A stretch of 64,000 nucleotides of DNA from Lampris incognitus. Lineage: Eukaryota > Chordata > Actinopteri > Lampriformes > Lampridae. Position numbers and translations under genes: made by a program. Under the pieces are notes generated by a model. It made no database searches. It saw only the letters and a list, made by a program, of their open reading frames with translations, and was not told the DNA's origin. Shown one piece after another: positions 49,138 to 58,972 of the stretch (positions within the stretch are counted from its first letter, which is position 1; every line of letters starts with the position of its first letter). Where the stretch lies: positions 26,703,724-26,767,723 of the forward strand of contig NC_079214.1 in the NCBI RefSeq assembly GCF_029633865.1, in the 5' to 3' direction.

Positions 49138-49320
49138 AAAGGTGTCAGTATTTTCAATATGATTAATATGATTCTTCCATGTATATTTTTCATCAATCCA
49201 TAAACTAATGTTTTAAATACTTTAACTCTTTCTATGGGCTTGCTATATAGTGTTAACCCCTTCCCATTACCTGTTTTGTTTTTTTGGTGACCAGCATATA
49301 GCACTATTTTGAACTCAGCC
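49138..49320 (-). pseudogene. I-clade LINE, reverse transcriptase C-terminal fragment
   Basis: On the minus strand VLYAGHQKNKTGNGKGLTLY, then KPIERVKVFK, and in the next frame LGLWIDEKYTWK-like residues are seen. These are motifs at the end of the I-clade reverse transcriptase. One frameshift is present. Confidence 0.65.
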
Positions 49321-49650
49321 ACTGAGGATGCACAAGCCAGTGCATTCTTAGTGCACAAGTTCAGATAAATGAGGAGGGTTGCATCAGGAAAGGCACCCGG
49401 CATAAAATCTTTGCCAAATCAAATATGTGGATCATAAATCGGATTTCCATACCGGATCAGTCGAGGCCCGGGTTAATAACGACCACCACCAGTACTGTTG
49501 GCTAGCAGGGTGCCGGCGGAAACTATGCTACTGTTGGGTGGAGGAGAGAGGGAATGCATGTCCAGAGGCAGCAGGAGAGGAGGAAGGGTAGGAGTGTGGA
49601 GGTGAGTGTCGGAACTTTCAATGTTGGCACTATGACTGGTAAAGAGAGAG

Positions 49651-49910
49651 GGGGTCCTCCCTATAGTCCCCGGGTCCTATAGTCCCCGGGTCCTATGTTC
49701 CCCGCTTTGTATGAGACCGGGGAATATCGGACCTTTTTGTATACAGAGGCCCTATATTCCCCACTTTTCCCCAAAAGGGTCCTATGTTCCCCGTTTTGTA
49801 TGTGCAGGGGAACATAGGACCTTTCTTTATAAAAAGGGTCCTATGTTCCCCTAGGGCACCCGGGGAACATAGGACCCTTTTTATAAAGAAAGGTCCTATG
49901 TTCCCGGTCA
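49651..49910. repeat. MULE left terminal array of direct and inverted 16-bp motifs
   Basis: About ten copies of GGTCCTATGTTCCCCG-type units in both orientations (variants CTATAGTCCCC, CTATATTCCCC). A perfect 44-bp-arm hairpin is at 49808-49905. Confidence 0.93.
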
Positions 49911-50257
49911 GCAGGTTTGACGCTGTTTGGCGCAAAAAGTGCATTTTCAATAATGCATTATTTAGGGCAGATTATTAAGAAGACAATGAATCATACGATT
50001 TCTATTTTTATATCACAAAAACGAATTCACAAAGTCCAGGTTGGCTAAAGTATGTGGAAACTTTCGACACTAAACCAATTTCAACTTATTAGGCTATAGC
50101 CTATATTTGGGCGCATAACCCACCCCGGTAGTTCTCTGATATTTATGCGTGAAATGTGTTACTTATCGAGGAAAATGCGCCTCGCCGAGTAGGTGAGCTG
50201 GCTCGTCTGTGTCTGAATGTAATATAGTAAGCCTATGCTTCTTGGGCAATTGTACCC

Positions 50258-50328
50258 GGGCGTAGCTCAGTCGGTAGAGCTCTCGCCTACGGATCGCAAG
50301 GTTGTGAGTTCGATCCCGGGTGCCGCCA
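50258..50328 (+). other. tRNA-like sequence with pol III A and B boxes, inside the MULE
   Basis: TAGCTCAGTCGGTAGAGC is a good box A and D-arm, and GAGTTCGATCCC is a good box B. The anticodon and T stems pair poorly (CTCGC against TCGCA), so this is not a functional tRNA. It is probably a tRNA pseudogene or the head of a SINE captured by the element. Confidence 0.5.
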
Positions 50329-50594
50329 ACTCAGCGTATGAGTAGCACATTGTGCGAGAAGTGCTGGGAGCTGAGGATGGGTGTTGTGTTCCGTCCTCAG
50401 CAGTCCATCTCCCAGAGGTCTCGTGCATTGTACCAGGGATAGACTCCTGCGAAAGCTAGCTGATATCGACAATAGGCCAATTCCGACCCACTTCTTCTAT
50501 GTTCGCTAGAAAGCCGTCGTTCCCATCATAACCACACCAGCTTATTGGGAAAAGCATCTGACAGATATTAGATAGAAACCATCTGCTCAGTAAG

Positions 50595-50740
50595 GCCCTT
50601 TAAGCATCATAATTGTAATGATAATAATAATAATAATATAATAATAATGACAATAATAATAATAATAATAATAATAGCCTAATAATAATGATGATGACGA
50701 TGATGATGATGATAATAATAATAATAATAACAATATAGCC
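50595..50740. repeat. (AAT)n/(GAT)n microsatellite
   Basis: ATAATAATA and GATGATGAT runs within the MULE. Confidence 0.93.
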
Positions 50741-51219
50741 TTATATTAGAAATGCTAAAAATTGGATAATTGAAATATTTATAATTATAAAGTAGGCTAA
50801 TATAGCATGGTAATAACAAAATAATAACAATATCTGCCTGGTCTCTTAAGATTCCAAGATGCTGTATGCTACAGAAATAACGGGACATAGGCCTAGGCTA
50901 ATGAATACGCCTTTTTGACAAAATATGAATGAAAGGCTAATCAACAACGCTAAAGCTGAATCACAAAACACATATTGCTCGAAAAATAATTTATAAATAG
51001 CCAAATGCACACATGATTTCGAGTTTGGAAATATTTAAAACTTGTCGTGGATGTGTGGTCATCTGCACGCAAGTTTCCTGGCGTTCTAAACCACATGATC
51101 AAAATTCACCAATGTCTAAACCGCCCGCCAACTTGCAACAATTTGCAACAATCGGTTGTTATCGGCGATAACTCGTGGACTCACTGTCATGTGCTTACTA
51201 GCCTACAAGAAGACAAACA

Positions 51220-53161
51220 ATGGCGATAGTTATGGATGGTGATCGAGGGGGCAAAGTGTTGGTACATGAGAACTTCAGATAACAGAAGCACCGCACCAAT
51301 CAAGACACCATTAGATGGAGGTGCTGGAGGTGGAACTGTAGAGTGCCACTGATCACAAATAGATTTGAAGTGGAGGACGTGGATGCTAACATTATTGTGC
51401 ACGATGTTGGGGAACACGTGCATCCCCCTGACGGAGAAATGGTGCACCGTGCAGAATTCCGACAGGGGGTGATTGCAGAAGTTGCGAGGGAGCCAACAGT
51501 CCCAATCAGAAGGATCTATAATGCGCAAAGGGTCCTGCAGCATCGGCAACGTCAAATCCAAGGTGGCGGCGACAGACCACCACCACAAGGATTCCAGTCT
51601 GTAAGGACTGTTATGGCCAGAGCACGCGCAGCAGTCACGCCCCCGATTCCAGCTACACTTGAGGATGTCGTCATCGAAGGTGCATGGGCTGAAACATGGG
51701 ACAGGGAACAGTTCCTCCTGCACCAAGACAACGAGTGGGCTATCGCTGTGTTTGCCACAGAGGGAAACATCAGGAAGCTGCGAGGCTGTGGAACCGTATA
51801 TATGGATGCAACGTTCAGAACGGGCCCCCGCCCCTTCAGCCAAGTTTTTACAGTACTTGGAAACATGCATGGCTTCGTTATCCCTCTTGTGCATGCGCTG
51901 ATGGGCCAGCGCACAATTGGGCACTACCGGCAGGTGCTCGATTGCATCAAACGGGAAACCAGGAGGATTACGCAGCACCACTGGGCACCTCAAAAGGTCA
52001 TATGCGACTTTGAACAGGCGCTTATCAATGCGCTGGAAACAGAACTTCCAAGGGCACAAGTGAGTGGATGCTACTTCCATTTCAGTCAAGCCCTGTGGAA
52101 GAGGGTGCAAAGACTTGGACTGACTACTGCATTCCGGGATGACCTTCAGTTGGCAGCAGTCATCCGCAAGGTGATGGCACTCGGCCACCTACCACTGGAC
52201 ACAGTTCAAGGCAACTTCGCCCTGCTCGTTCACCACCCATACACGAGGCGCGTCCAGCGGGACCATCCAGAGCTGCATGACTTCCTGCAGTATGTCGGGA
52301 ACACATACGTCCACGATGGAGCCCTCTTCCCACATCCAATGTGGAACGTCTATGCACGCAACATGGAGCAAAGGACCAACAACCACGTTGAGTGTAAGTG
52401 ACTAAGACTTATTTTCTGATTTATTGAATAATCAGCGAACAGACTTTATTTTTGATGTGTGGTCCATAACACACTTAACATTTTCATGCGACACCACAGA
52501 AGCGTGCAGGCTATGATAACGTAGGCCAATTGTATGATTATGGTTGTGTAAATTAGGCTATACTGTTTTTAGTCGATTATTTGTATCATTATTTAAAAAA
52601 ATAATATAGCATCGGTGTAGGACTCACAGTCAACCATTGCTTTGGATACTCTTAAAGCTTGATGAATCTACATTGTTTCCATCAATTAGCTGTGGAATTC
52701 ACCATAGGCTATGTATTTAACTTTCATTTTAAAAATCAGTTTAACACAATCCAGCATAATTTTTGGAGGTCTACATCACACAAAGGCCTACACTCCTAAA
52801 GCTGTATTATGCATTCATGTTTATCAAGCCACTGTCAACATGTTCAGCATATTCACGTTTCTTTAACAGTTTACATGATTAACCTCTTGTTTTTGTTTTT
52901 GTAGCTTATCATCGCACTCTAAATGATGCGGTCCAAGTGCGCCACCCATCCCTTTGGATGTTTCTGCGCCACATTAAGGACCAGCAAACCCTGGCAGAGG
53001 AAAGGCTGGAGATGGCGGAGCAAGGAGATGCTCCCCCAAGGCGGAAGCCCAAGTGGAGGAGGTTGGAGGCCCGTCTCCTGCGGCTCAAGGGTCAACTGGA
53101 TGCTGGTCACAGAGATTTGGAATCATATTGGAGGGCTGTAAGCCATCACATTTTCAGATAG
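51220..53161 (+). pseudogene. MULE transposase with FLYWCH-like N-terminus; one internal stop
   Basis: Exon 1 (51220-52393) and exon 2 (52905-53161) are joined by a GTAAGT...TTTTTGTAG intron and give 476 codons. Residues 1-65 look like a FLYWCH finger (LVHENFR, then HRTNQDTIRWRCWRWNCR). A TAA at 51280-51282 sits at codon 21. The MULE core shows YMDATF (Asp at about 196), ICDFEQALI (Asp at about 263) and NNHVE (Glu at about 391), so the DDE triad is intact. Exon 2 adds YHRTLNDAVQVRHPSLWMFL. The frame is otherwise open. Translation could start downstream at 51343 without the finger. Such enzymes cut and paste DNA by binding the terminal repeats. Confidence 0.88.
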
Positions 53162-53456
53162 GCTGAGTAGAGGTTTTAGCCCCTCTTTGTTGAGTAGCCT
53201 AATGGGCTAGGACTACTCATTTTGCTTTTTTGAAGAAGAAAAAAGCCTTAACGTTAGGCTAGTTAGGCCTTGGAGATTTTTGTTTTAGACCATGCCTTTT
53301 CTGGGGGGCTTCTGCCATAGACCAACCCTTTTTCAGCCAAGCTTTTACTAGAAGCATTTTGTTATTAATAGCCTATTATCAGTGTTACTATTGATAGTAT
53401 TATGCCTGTAATTGTTATTTGTTATTAGGGTATTATTATTATTATTATTATTAAAG

Positions 53457-53696
53457 AAGAACATCAAAGGATGTAAGGTAGCACTCATCAAATGAAAAAA
53501 AAGACACAATTCTCTATTTTACCATTTCATTGTTTGGCATCAGTCATTAACTTGGCCGGGTAGTCTTCTTCAGAAACCTTAATGACTGATGCCAAACAAT
53601 AAAATGGTGAAATAGAGGACTGCCTCTGTTATTTTTTTACCATTTGGTGAGTGTTACCTTACATCCTTTGATGTTCGTCTTTGATTCATGTTTTTG
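53457..53696. repeat. Foldback (palindromic) segment within the MULE
   Basis: GAACATCAAAGGATGTAAGG at the left and its complement CCTTACATCCTTTGATGTTC at the right bound arms of about 95-115 bases. The inner arms TTTGGCATCAGTCATTAA / TTAATGACTGATGCCAAA also pair. It is probably a nested MITE or part of the element's own structure. Confidence 0.85.
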
Positions 53697-54289
53697 GTTT
53701 AGCACCTCCACAAGCCTTTAGTTTTTTGAGAAGCACATATTATTATTATTAGGCAATTAGCCTATTGTGTAAGGTAGGCGGCCCCCGTTGATGGATACTT
53801 TGTGCTGGTCCTAAATTCCCAAGTCCTGGTCTAAGTTCTCTGCCTAAAAAGTTCATCATTAAAGTCTTTTTGAAAGAAAGTCTGCCAAGTGATTTAATAT
53901 GGAAAACGAACTGCAAAGTAACAAGAAAGTGGCTGAAGTGTCCAGTGCTGTGCAAATTGAACTTTGAGCGAAGGTGGAAATGGCTAGGTTATACTGGTAG
54001 GCGGGCCTACTGCAAGACAAACTTACGTTGATTGCCGACTGTCCATGCTGAGCCGGAGAGCCAACTAACTAGGCCTACTGCAGTAAATATTGGTAAGAAA
54101 TAATAAAGCAAATTACAGCCTCCTCTAGGCCGAATTTGGATACGCACTCAAGGTGGCCTGCGATATACAACAGCCAACAATGGTAATACGGCCTAATTTA
54201 ATCAGCGGAGGAATAGATTGTCGTAGCCTACATCTCAGCCATGACCCCAGTTTTTATTAGTTTGGACCCGTTAAGGAAATAATTTGCAA

Positions 54290-54531
54290 AAAGGGTTCTA
54301 AGTTCCCCGGTTTGTTCCTCGATTGGCAATAGCGGGGAATATAGGACCCTTTATTTGGAAAAAGGTCCTATGTCCCCCTGGAAACAGCGGGGAATATAGG
54401 ACCCTTTTTCCAAAAGAGGGTTCTATGTTCCCCGGTGTCTATTGCAACGGGGTTTATAGGACCTTTTTAGGGGAAAACGGGGAATATGGGACCTGGGGAA
54501 TATAGGACCCGGGGACTATAGGCACGGCCCC
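54290..54531. repeat. MULE right terminal array
   Basis: About nine copies of the GGTCCTATGTTCCCC motif (mostly as GGGGAATATAGGACC) in both orientations. It ends GGACTATAGGCACGGCCCC. Confidence 0.92.
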
Positions 54532-54584
54532 AGAGAGAGAGCTGGCTGATATGATGGAAAGAAGAAAGGCAGGTAATACTGTGT

Positions 54585-55520
54585 GTGCAAGAGACCAGGT
54601 GGGAGTGGAGTAAGGCCAGGAGCATTAGAGGTGGGTTCAAACTCTTCTACCACGGTGTGAATGGGAGGAGAAATGGGATAGGGGTAATTCTGAAGGAAGA
54701 GTATGTCAAGAGTGTGCTGGAGGTGAAGGGAGTGTCAGGCAGTGATAAATATGAAGCTGGAAATAGAAGGTGTATTGATGAATGTTATTAGCGCATATGT
54801 CCCGCAAAGTTAGGTGTGAGATGGAAGAGAAAAGAATTCTGGAATGAGTTGGATGAATTGGTGGAGAGTGTACCCAAGGAGTAGAAAGGGGTGATTGGAG
54901 CAGACTTCAATGGGCATGTTGGTGAAGGGAACAGAGGTGATGAGGAGGTGATGGTAGGTATTGTGTCAAGGAGAGAAATGCGGAAGGACAGATGGTGGTG
55001 GATTTTGCGAAATGGATGGAAATGGCTGTGAATACATAGTTCAAGAAGCGGGAGGAACACAGAGTGATGTACAAGAGTGGAGGAAAGTGCACACAGGTGG
55101 ACTATATCTTATGGAGAAGGCATGATCTGAAAGGGATTGGAGACTGCAAAGTAGTGACACGGGAGAACGTAGCTAGGCAGCATCGGATGGTGGACTGTAG
55201 GATGACTTTGGAGACCAAGAAGAGGAAGAGAGTGAAGGCAGAGCCAAGGATCAAATGGTGGAAGTTAAAGAAGGAAGACTGTTGTGTGGCGTTCAGGGAG
55301 GAGTTACGACAGGCACTGGGTGGTAGTGAAGAATTGCCAGATGGCTGGGCAAGCACTGCAGAAATAGTGAGGGAGACCGCTAGAAAGGTTTTGGTGTGTC
55401 ATCAGGACAGGGGAAGGAAGACAAGGAGACTTAGTGGTGGAATGAGGAAGTACAGTAAAGTATACAGAGGAAGAGGTTGGCAAAGAAGAAGTGGGATAAT
55501 CAGAGAGATGAAGAAGTAGA
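54585..55520 (+). pseudogene. RTE LINE endonuclease region
   Basis: MQETRWEWSKARSIRGGFKL, FYHGVNGRRNGIGVILKEEY and, after stops, FKKREEHRVMYKSGGKCTQV, then DYILWRRHDLKGIGDCKVV resemble the apurinic-type endonuclease of RTE LINEs (ETRW, NTFFKK and QIDYIL blocks). It is broken by several stops and shifts between 54790 and 55060. Confidence 0.78.
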
Positions 55521-55766
55521 CAGGCATACAAGGAGATGCAGCATAAAGCAAAGAGAGAGGTGGCAAAGGAAAAGGAAAAGGTGGATGGTGAGTTGTATGA
55601 GTGGTTAGACACTAAGGAAGGAGAAAAGGACTTGTACCGATTGGCTAGACAGAGGGACCGGGCTGGAAAGGATTTGAAGCAAGTTAGGGTGATCAAGGAT
55701 GATGGAAATGTGCTCACAAGCGAGGAGAGTGTGCTGAGAAGGTAGAAGGAGTGCTTTGAGGGGCTG

Positions 55767-56560
55767 ATGAATGAAGAAAATGAGAGAGGGTTGGATGATG
55801 TGGGGATAGTGAATCAGGAAGTGCGGTGGATTAGCAAGGAGGAAGTGAGGGCAGCTATGAAGAGGATGAAGAGTGGAAAGGCAGTTGGTCCTGATGACAT
55901 TCCTGCTGAGGCATGGAGATGTTTAGGAGAGATGGCAGTGGAGTTTTTAACTAGATTGTTTAACACAATCTTGGAAAATGAGAGGATGCCTGAGGAGTGG
56001 AGAAGAAGCATACTGGTACCGATTTTCAAGAATAAGGGCGATGTGGAGAACTGCAGCAACTACAGAGGTATAAAGTTGATCAGCCACAGCATGAAGATAT
56101 GGAAAAGAGTAATAGAAGCTAGGTTAAGAGAAGTGAGGATTAGCGAGCAGCAGTATGGTTTCATGCCACGAAACAGCACTACAGATGCGATGTTTGCTTT
56201 GAGAATGTTGATTGAGAAGTATAGAGAAGGCCAGAAGGAGTTGCATTGTGTCTTTGTGGATTTAGAGAAAGCATATGACAGAGTGCCAAGAGAGGAGGTG
56301 TGGTGTTGTATGAGGAAGTCGGGAGTTGCAGAGAAGTATGTAGGAGTGGTGCAGGATATGTATGAGGGAAGTGTGACAATGGTGAGGTGTGCAGTTGGAA
56401 TAACAGATGGGTTCAAGGTGGAGGAGGGATAACATCAAGGATTGGCTCTGAGCCCTTTCTTGTTTGCAGTGGTGATAGACAGGTTGACAGACGAGATCAG
56501 GTAGGAGTCTCCATGGACTATGATGTTTTCGGATGACATTGTGATCTGTAGCAAGAGTAG
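55767..56560 (+). pseudogene. RTE LINE reverse transcriptase
   Basis: An uninterrupted 221-codon stretch shows [73 protein letters not shown] and [19 protein letters not shown] (catalytic Asp). A TAA replaces a Leu/Gly-region codon before HQGLALSPFLFAVVIDRLTD. The second catalytic block reads MMFSDDIVICS at about 56520-56550; the usual FADD is FSDD here. It copies LINE RNA at the target in active elements. Confidence 0.92.
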
Positions 56561-56857
56561 GGTGCAGGTTGAGGAGAGCCTGGAGAGGTGGAGGTATGCA
56601 CTGGAGAGAAGAGGAATGAAGGAGCAAGACAGAATACATAAACGTGAATGAGAGGGAGGACAGCGGAATGGTGAAGAAGCAAGAAGTGGAGGTGACGAAG
56701 GCATATGAGTTGGAATACTTGGGGTCAACTGTCCAAAGTAACGGAGAGTGCAGAAGAGAGTGCAGGCAGGGTGGAGAAGAATGTCAGGAGTGATTTGTGA
56801 CAGAAGGTTACCAGCAAGAGTTAAATGGAAGGTTTACAAGATGGTTGTGAGACCAGC

Positions 56858-57301
56858 TGTCACGGAAGTAGTGGGGAGAGGACCCGAGTGCGGACAACTC
56901 TTTTATTACCGGGAAATGACAAATAGTAGGTACAAACAGCGGGGAAAGCTCACAGCAGGAACGAGACCAAACTTACGCGCTGCAGGAACAAAATGGTAGG
57001 AACAGACAACGGGGAGCGCTGACAACAGACGCGGCACTCTGGCAAACAAAGTCTCTGTGTGTCTCAGAGTGTAAGTGAAGCGAACCGAAAAAGGGCAGAA
57101 CAACCAAGGGGCATATATACCCCGTGGAGGCCAATCAGGAAGATTTGGCGCAGGCGTGCAGGACCGGGCAGAAACCGGGCAGCCAATCGGAGAAGGGGGA
57201 GGTGAGTGAAGCCGGGCCATCAGGGTCATTCAGGCACACGGACGCAGGTGAACTAAGCCACCAATCAGGGGATGGGAGAGCCCAGATCACACACCATGAC
57301 A
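56858..57301 (-). mobile_element. Solo LTR (Gypsy-like), 444 bp, in the RTE LINE
   Basis: It runs TGTCACGG...CCATGACA with a perfect 5-bp duplication CCAGC (56853-56857 and 57302-57306). Read on the minus strand it has several ATTGG/CCAAT motifs, a GGGGTATATATGCCCC TATA region near 57108-57123, and GGTAATAAAAGAGTTG (poly(A) signal) close to the 3' end, so the LTR points leftwards. It interrupts the LINE frame after KMVVRPA. Confidence 0.92.
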
Positions 57302-57721
57302 CCAGCTATGTTATATTGTTTGGCGACAGTGGCACTGACCAAAAGACAGTAGGCGGAGCTGGAAGTGCCATAGTTGAAGATGCTGAGATTTTCATTGGGA
57401 GCAATGAAGAAGGACAGGGTTAAGAACGATTATATTAGAGGGACAGCTCAGGTTGGATGGTTTGGAGACAAAACAAGAGAGGCAAGATTGAGATGGCTTG
57501 GGTGTGGAGGAGAGATGCTGTGTATATTGGGAGAAGGATGCTGAATATGGAGCTGCCAGAGAAGAGGAAAAGAGGAAGGCCAAAGAGGAGGTTTATGGAT
57601 GTGGTGAGGGAGGACATGCAGGTGGCTGGTGTGATGGAGGAAGATGCAGAGGACAGGAAGAAATAAATGGATGATCCACTGTGGCGACCCCTAACGGGAG
57701 CAGCCGCAAGTAGTAGTAGTA

Positions 57722-58150
57722 GTTCTATTTGATAGAAGATCCTTCACCCAGTTATATAACCTTCCACCTAAGCCTAGTTTGTTCATTTTAGCTAAAAGAC
57801 CTTTTCTCCACATGCTTTCTCTACATTAAAGAAAATTATAGCCATCATTTCATTCATCTTGAGTGTCTTTTCAATTTCATCACTTACTTTAATTAGAGCA
57901 TCTGCTGTAGATCTTCCTTTCTGAAAGCCACTCTCATTGAACAACCTTCTTTTTTTCGAAAAAATATGATAGCCAACTGGGAGGTTAGTGCTATTGGTCT
58001 GTAATTCCCATCATTTGTTGTATCTTTTCCTGGTCTACTGAACAGTAAAAGTAAAGCCACCTTCCACTTAACAGGTAACATTCCTTCTGTCCATATCTTG
58101 TTGATGAGTTTCACCACCATTTCTAACGCTTCCTCTGGTAATTGTCTGAA
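57722..58150 (-). pseudogene. I-clade LINE reverse transcriptase fragment
   Basis: On the minus strand LPEEALEMVVKLINKIWTEG, LPVKWKVALLLLFSRPGKDT, NDGNYRPIALTSQLA, then SGFQKGRSTADALIKVSDEI and LGLGGRLYNWVKDLLSNRT are the core reverse transcriptase blocks. A deletion and frameshifts lie between NYRPIALTS and FRKGRST. It may derive from the same family as 46960-49320. Confidence 0.8.
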
Positions 58151-58670
58151 CATGCCCTAATTTTATTGATCTTGTACCGGAGAAGAATACCTGCTGCTAG
58201 AGCCCTACACGGAACTGTTTTCTTAATCCCGCTCCCGCTGGATTTCTGACCATTACCGCCTGCACCCGCAATATGCGTGTTACACTCCACGATGTGCTTG
58301 TCCACTCCCGCCCACTCCCGCAAACATTCTGACCATTCAGGCCCACACAGTAGGATTCCATTGATTTTGCGTCTTCTCCCGTCCCACAGGGAAAACACAT
58401 TATTTTACTGTGTACTTTTAATAAAGAGATTGATACCTGTCGGTAATAATGGAGCGAAATTACATTCTAGCAGCACAACCCATCTCCACCCCCACCCTAT
58501 CACCTCCCCAATAAAACCTTAATTTGTCTGGGGTATCCACCTCCAGGGTCTCAACCACCACACGCATCTAGACTTTACCTTCACAGGCAGAGTTCTACGG
58601 AGACGTTTGGTCTCGGTAGAGTCTAACTGCCAAAATAAAAAGATAAACTCTGTGTATCTGAATACATAAT
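58151..58670. other. Repeat-like DNA, unassigned
   Basis: CTGCTAGAGCCCTACACGGAAC followed by CCCGCTCCCGC and ACTCCCGCCCACTCCCGC blocks looks like one end of a hAT-type element, but the partner end was not found. Confidence 0.35.
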
Positions 58671-58762
58671 ACCCTGTGATGGCCTGGTGGCCTGTCCAGG
58701 GTGTCTCCCTGCCTGCCACCCAATGACTGCTGGGATAGACTCCAGCATCCCCATGTTCTGGC
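58671..58762 (-). repeat. Family B 3' module, truncated by the hAT insertion
   Basis: GATGGCCTGGTGGCCTGTCC and CAATGACTGCTGGGATAGAC match 8283-8408, stopping at CATCCCCATGTTCTGGCAGAG. Confidence 0.8.
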
Positions 58763-58972
58763 AGAGCCAGAGGGGTGTCCAGGGTGGCACGTGCCCCCTG
58801 ATATCTGATTGGCCACCCCAGGTGCCACCCCAAATTTTTATTTATTGGCGTCTTTTTAATATCGAGGACGAGGACAATACTTCCAGAGTTCATGCCACTA
58901 CACACAATGGGATCTACGTGAAAGAACAATATATGTTGAAGTAAGTTTTAAATAAACTTGCATTGGTTTAGG

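Larger units (their letters stand above)
49651..54531 (+). mobile_element. Mutator-like (MULE, FLYWCH/NOF-like) DNA transposon inserted in the RTE LINE
   Basis: The ends are inverted repeats: left GGGGTCCTCCCTATAGTCCC, right (read inverted) GGGGCCGTGCCTATAGTCCC. Both continue CGGGTCCTAT. AGAGAGAG flanks both sides (49643-49650 and 54532-54539); it is low-complexity but fits the 8-10 bp duplications of Mutator elements. The interior has a two-exon DDE transposase (51220-53161), a foldback (53457-53696) and AT-rich microsatellite. Long internally repeated ends plus a MULE transposase recall the Drosophila FB/NOF elements. Confidence 0.88.
49321..57720 (+). mobile_element. RTE-clade (Rex3-like) LINE, near full length, with two nested insertions
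   Basis: The 5' part (TGCATCAGGAAAGGCACCCG, CGAGGCCCGGGTTAATAACG, to TGGCACTATGACTGGTAAAG) breaks at 49650 and resumes at 54532 with CTGGCTGATATGATGGAAAG. Endonuclease, reverse transcriptase and C-terminal regions follow. The end is TGGCGACCCCTAACGGGAGC followed by AGTAGTAGT. A MULE (49651-54531) and a solo LTR (56858-57301) are inserted. The ORF is frameshifted in many places. About 3.1 kb remains once the insertions are removed. Confidence 0.9.

Noticed and set aside
50258..50328. Functional tRNA gene
   Set aside because: A and B boxes are good, but the anticodon stem and T stem do not pair and no clean 7-bp acceptor stem forms.
51187..52188. 333-residue minus-strand frame opposite the MULE transposase
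   Set aside because: It is the antisense shadow of a GC-richer coding region; its protein has no family motifs.
54788..56728. Several minus-strand frames over the RTE LINE
   Set aside because: They are shadows of the purine-rich sense strand of the LINE, and their Ser/Leu/His-rich composition has no known motif.
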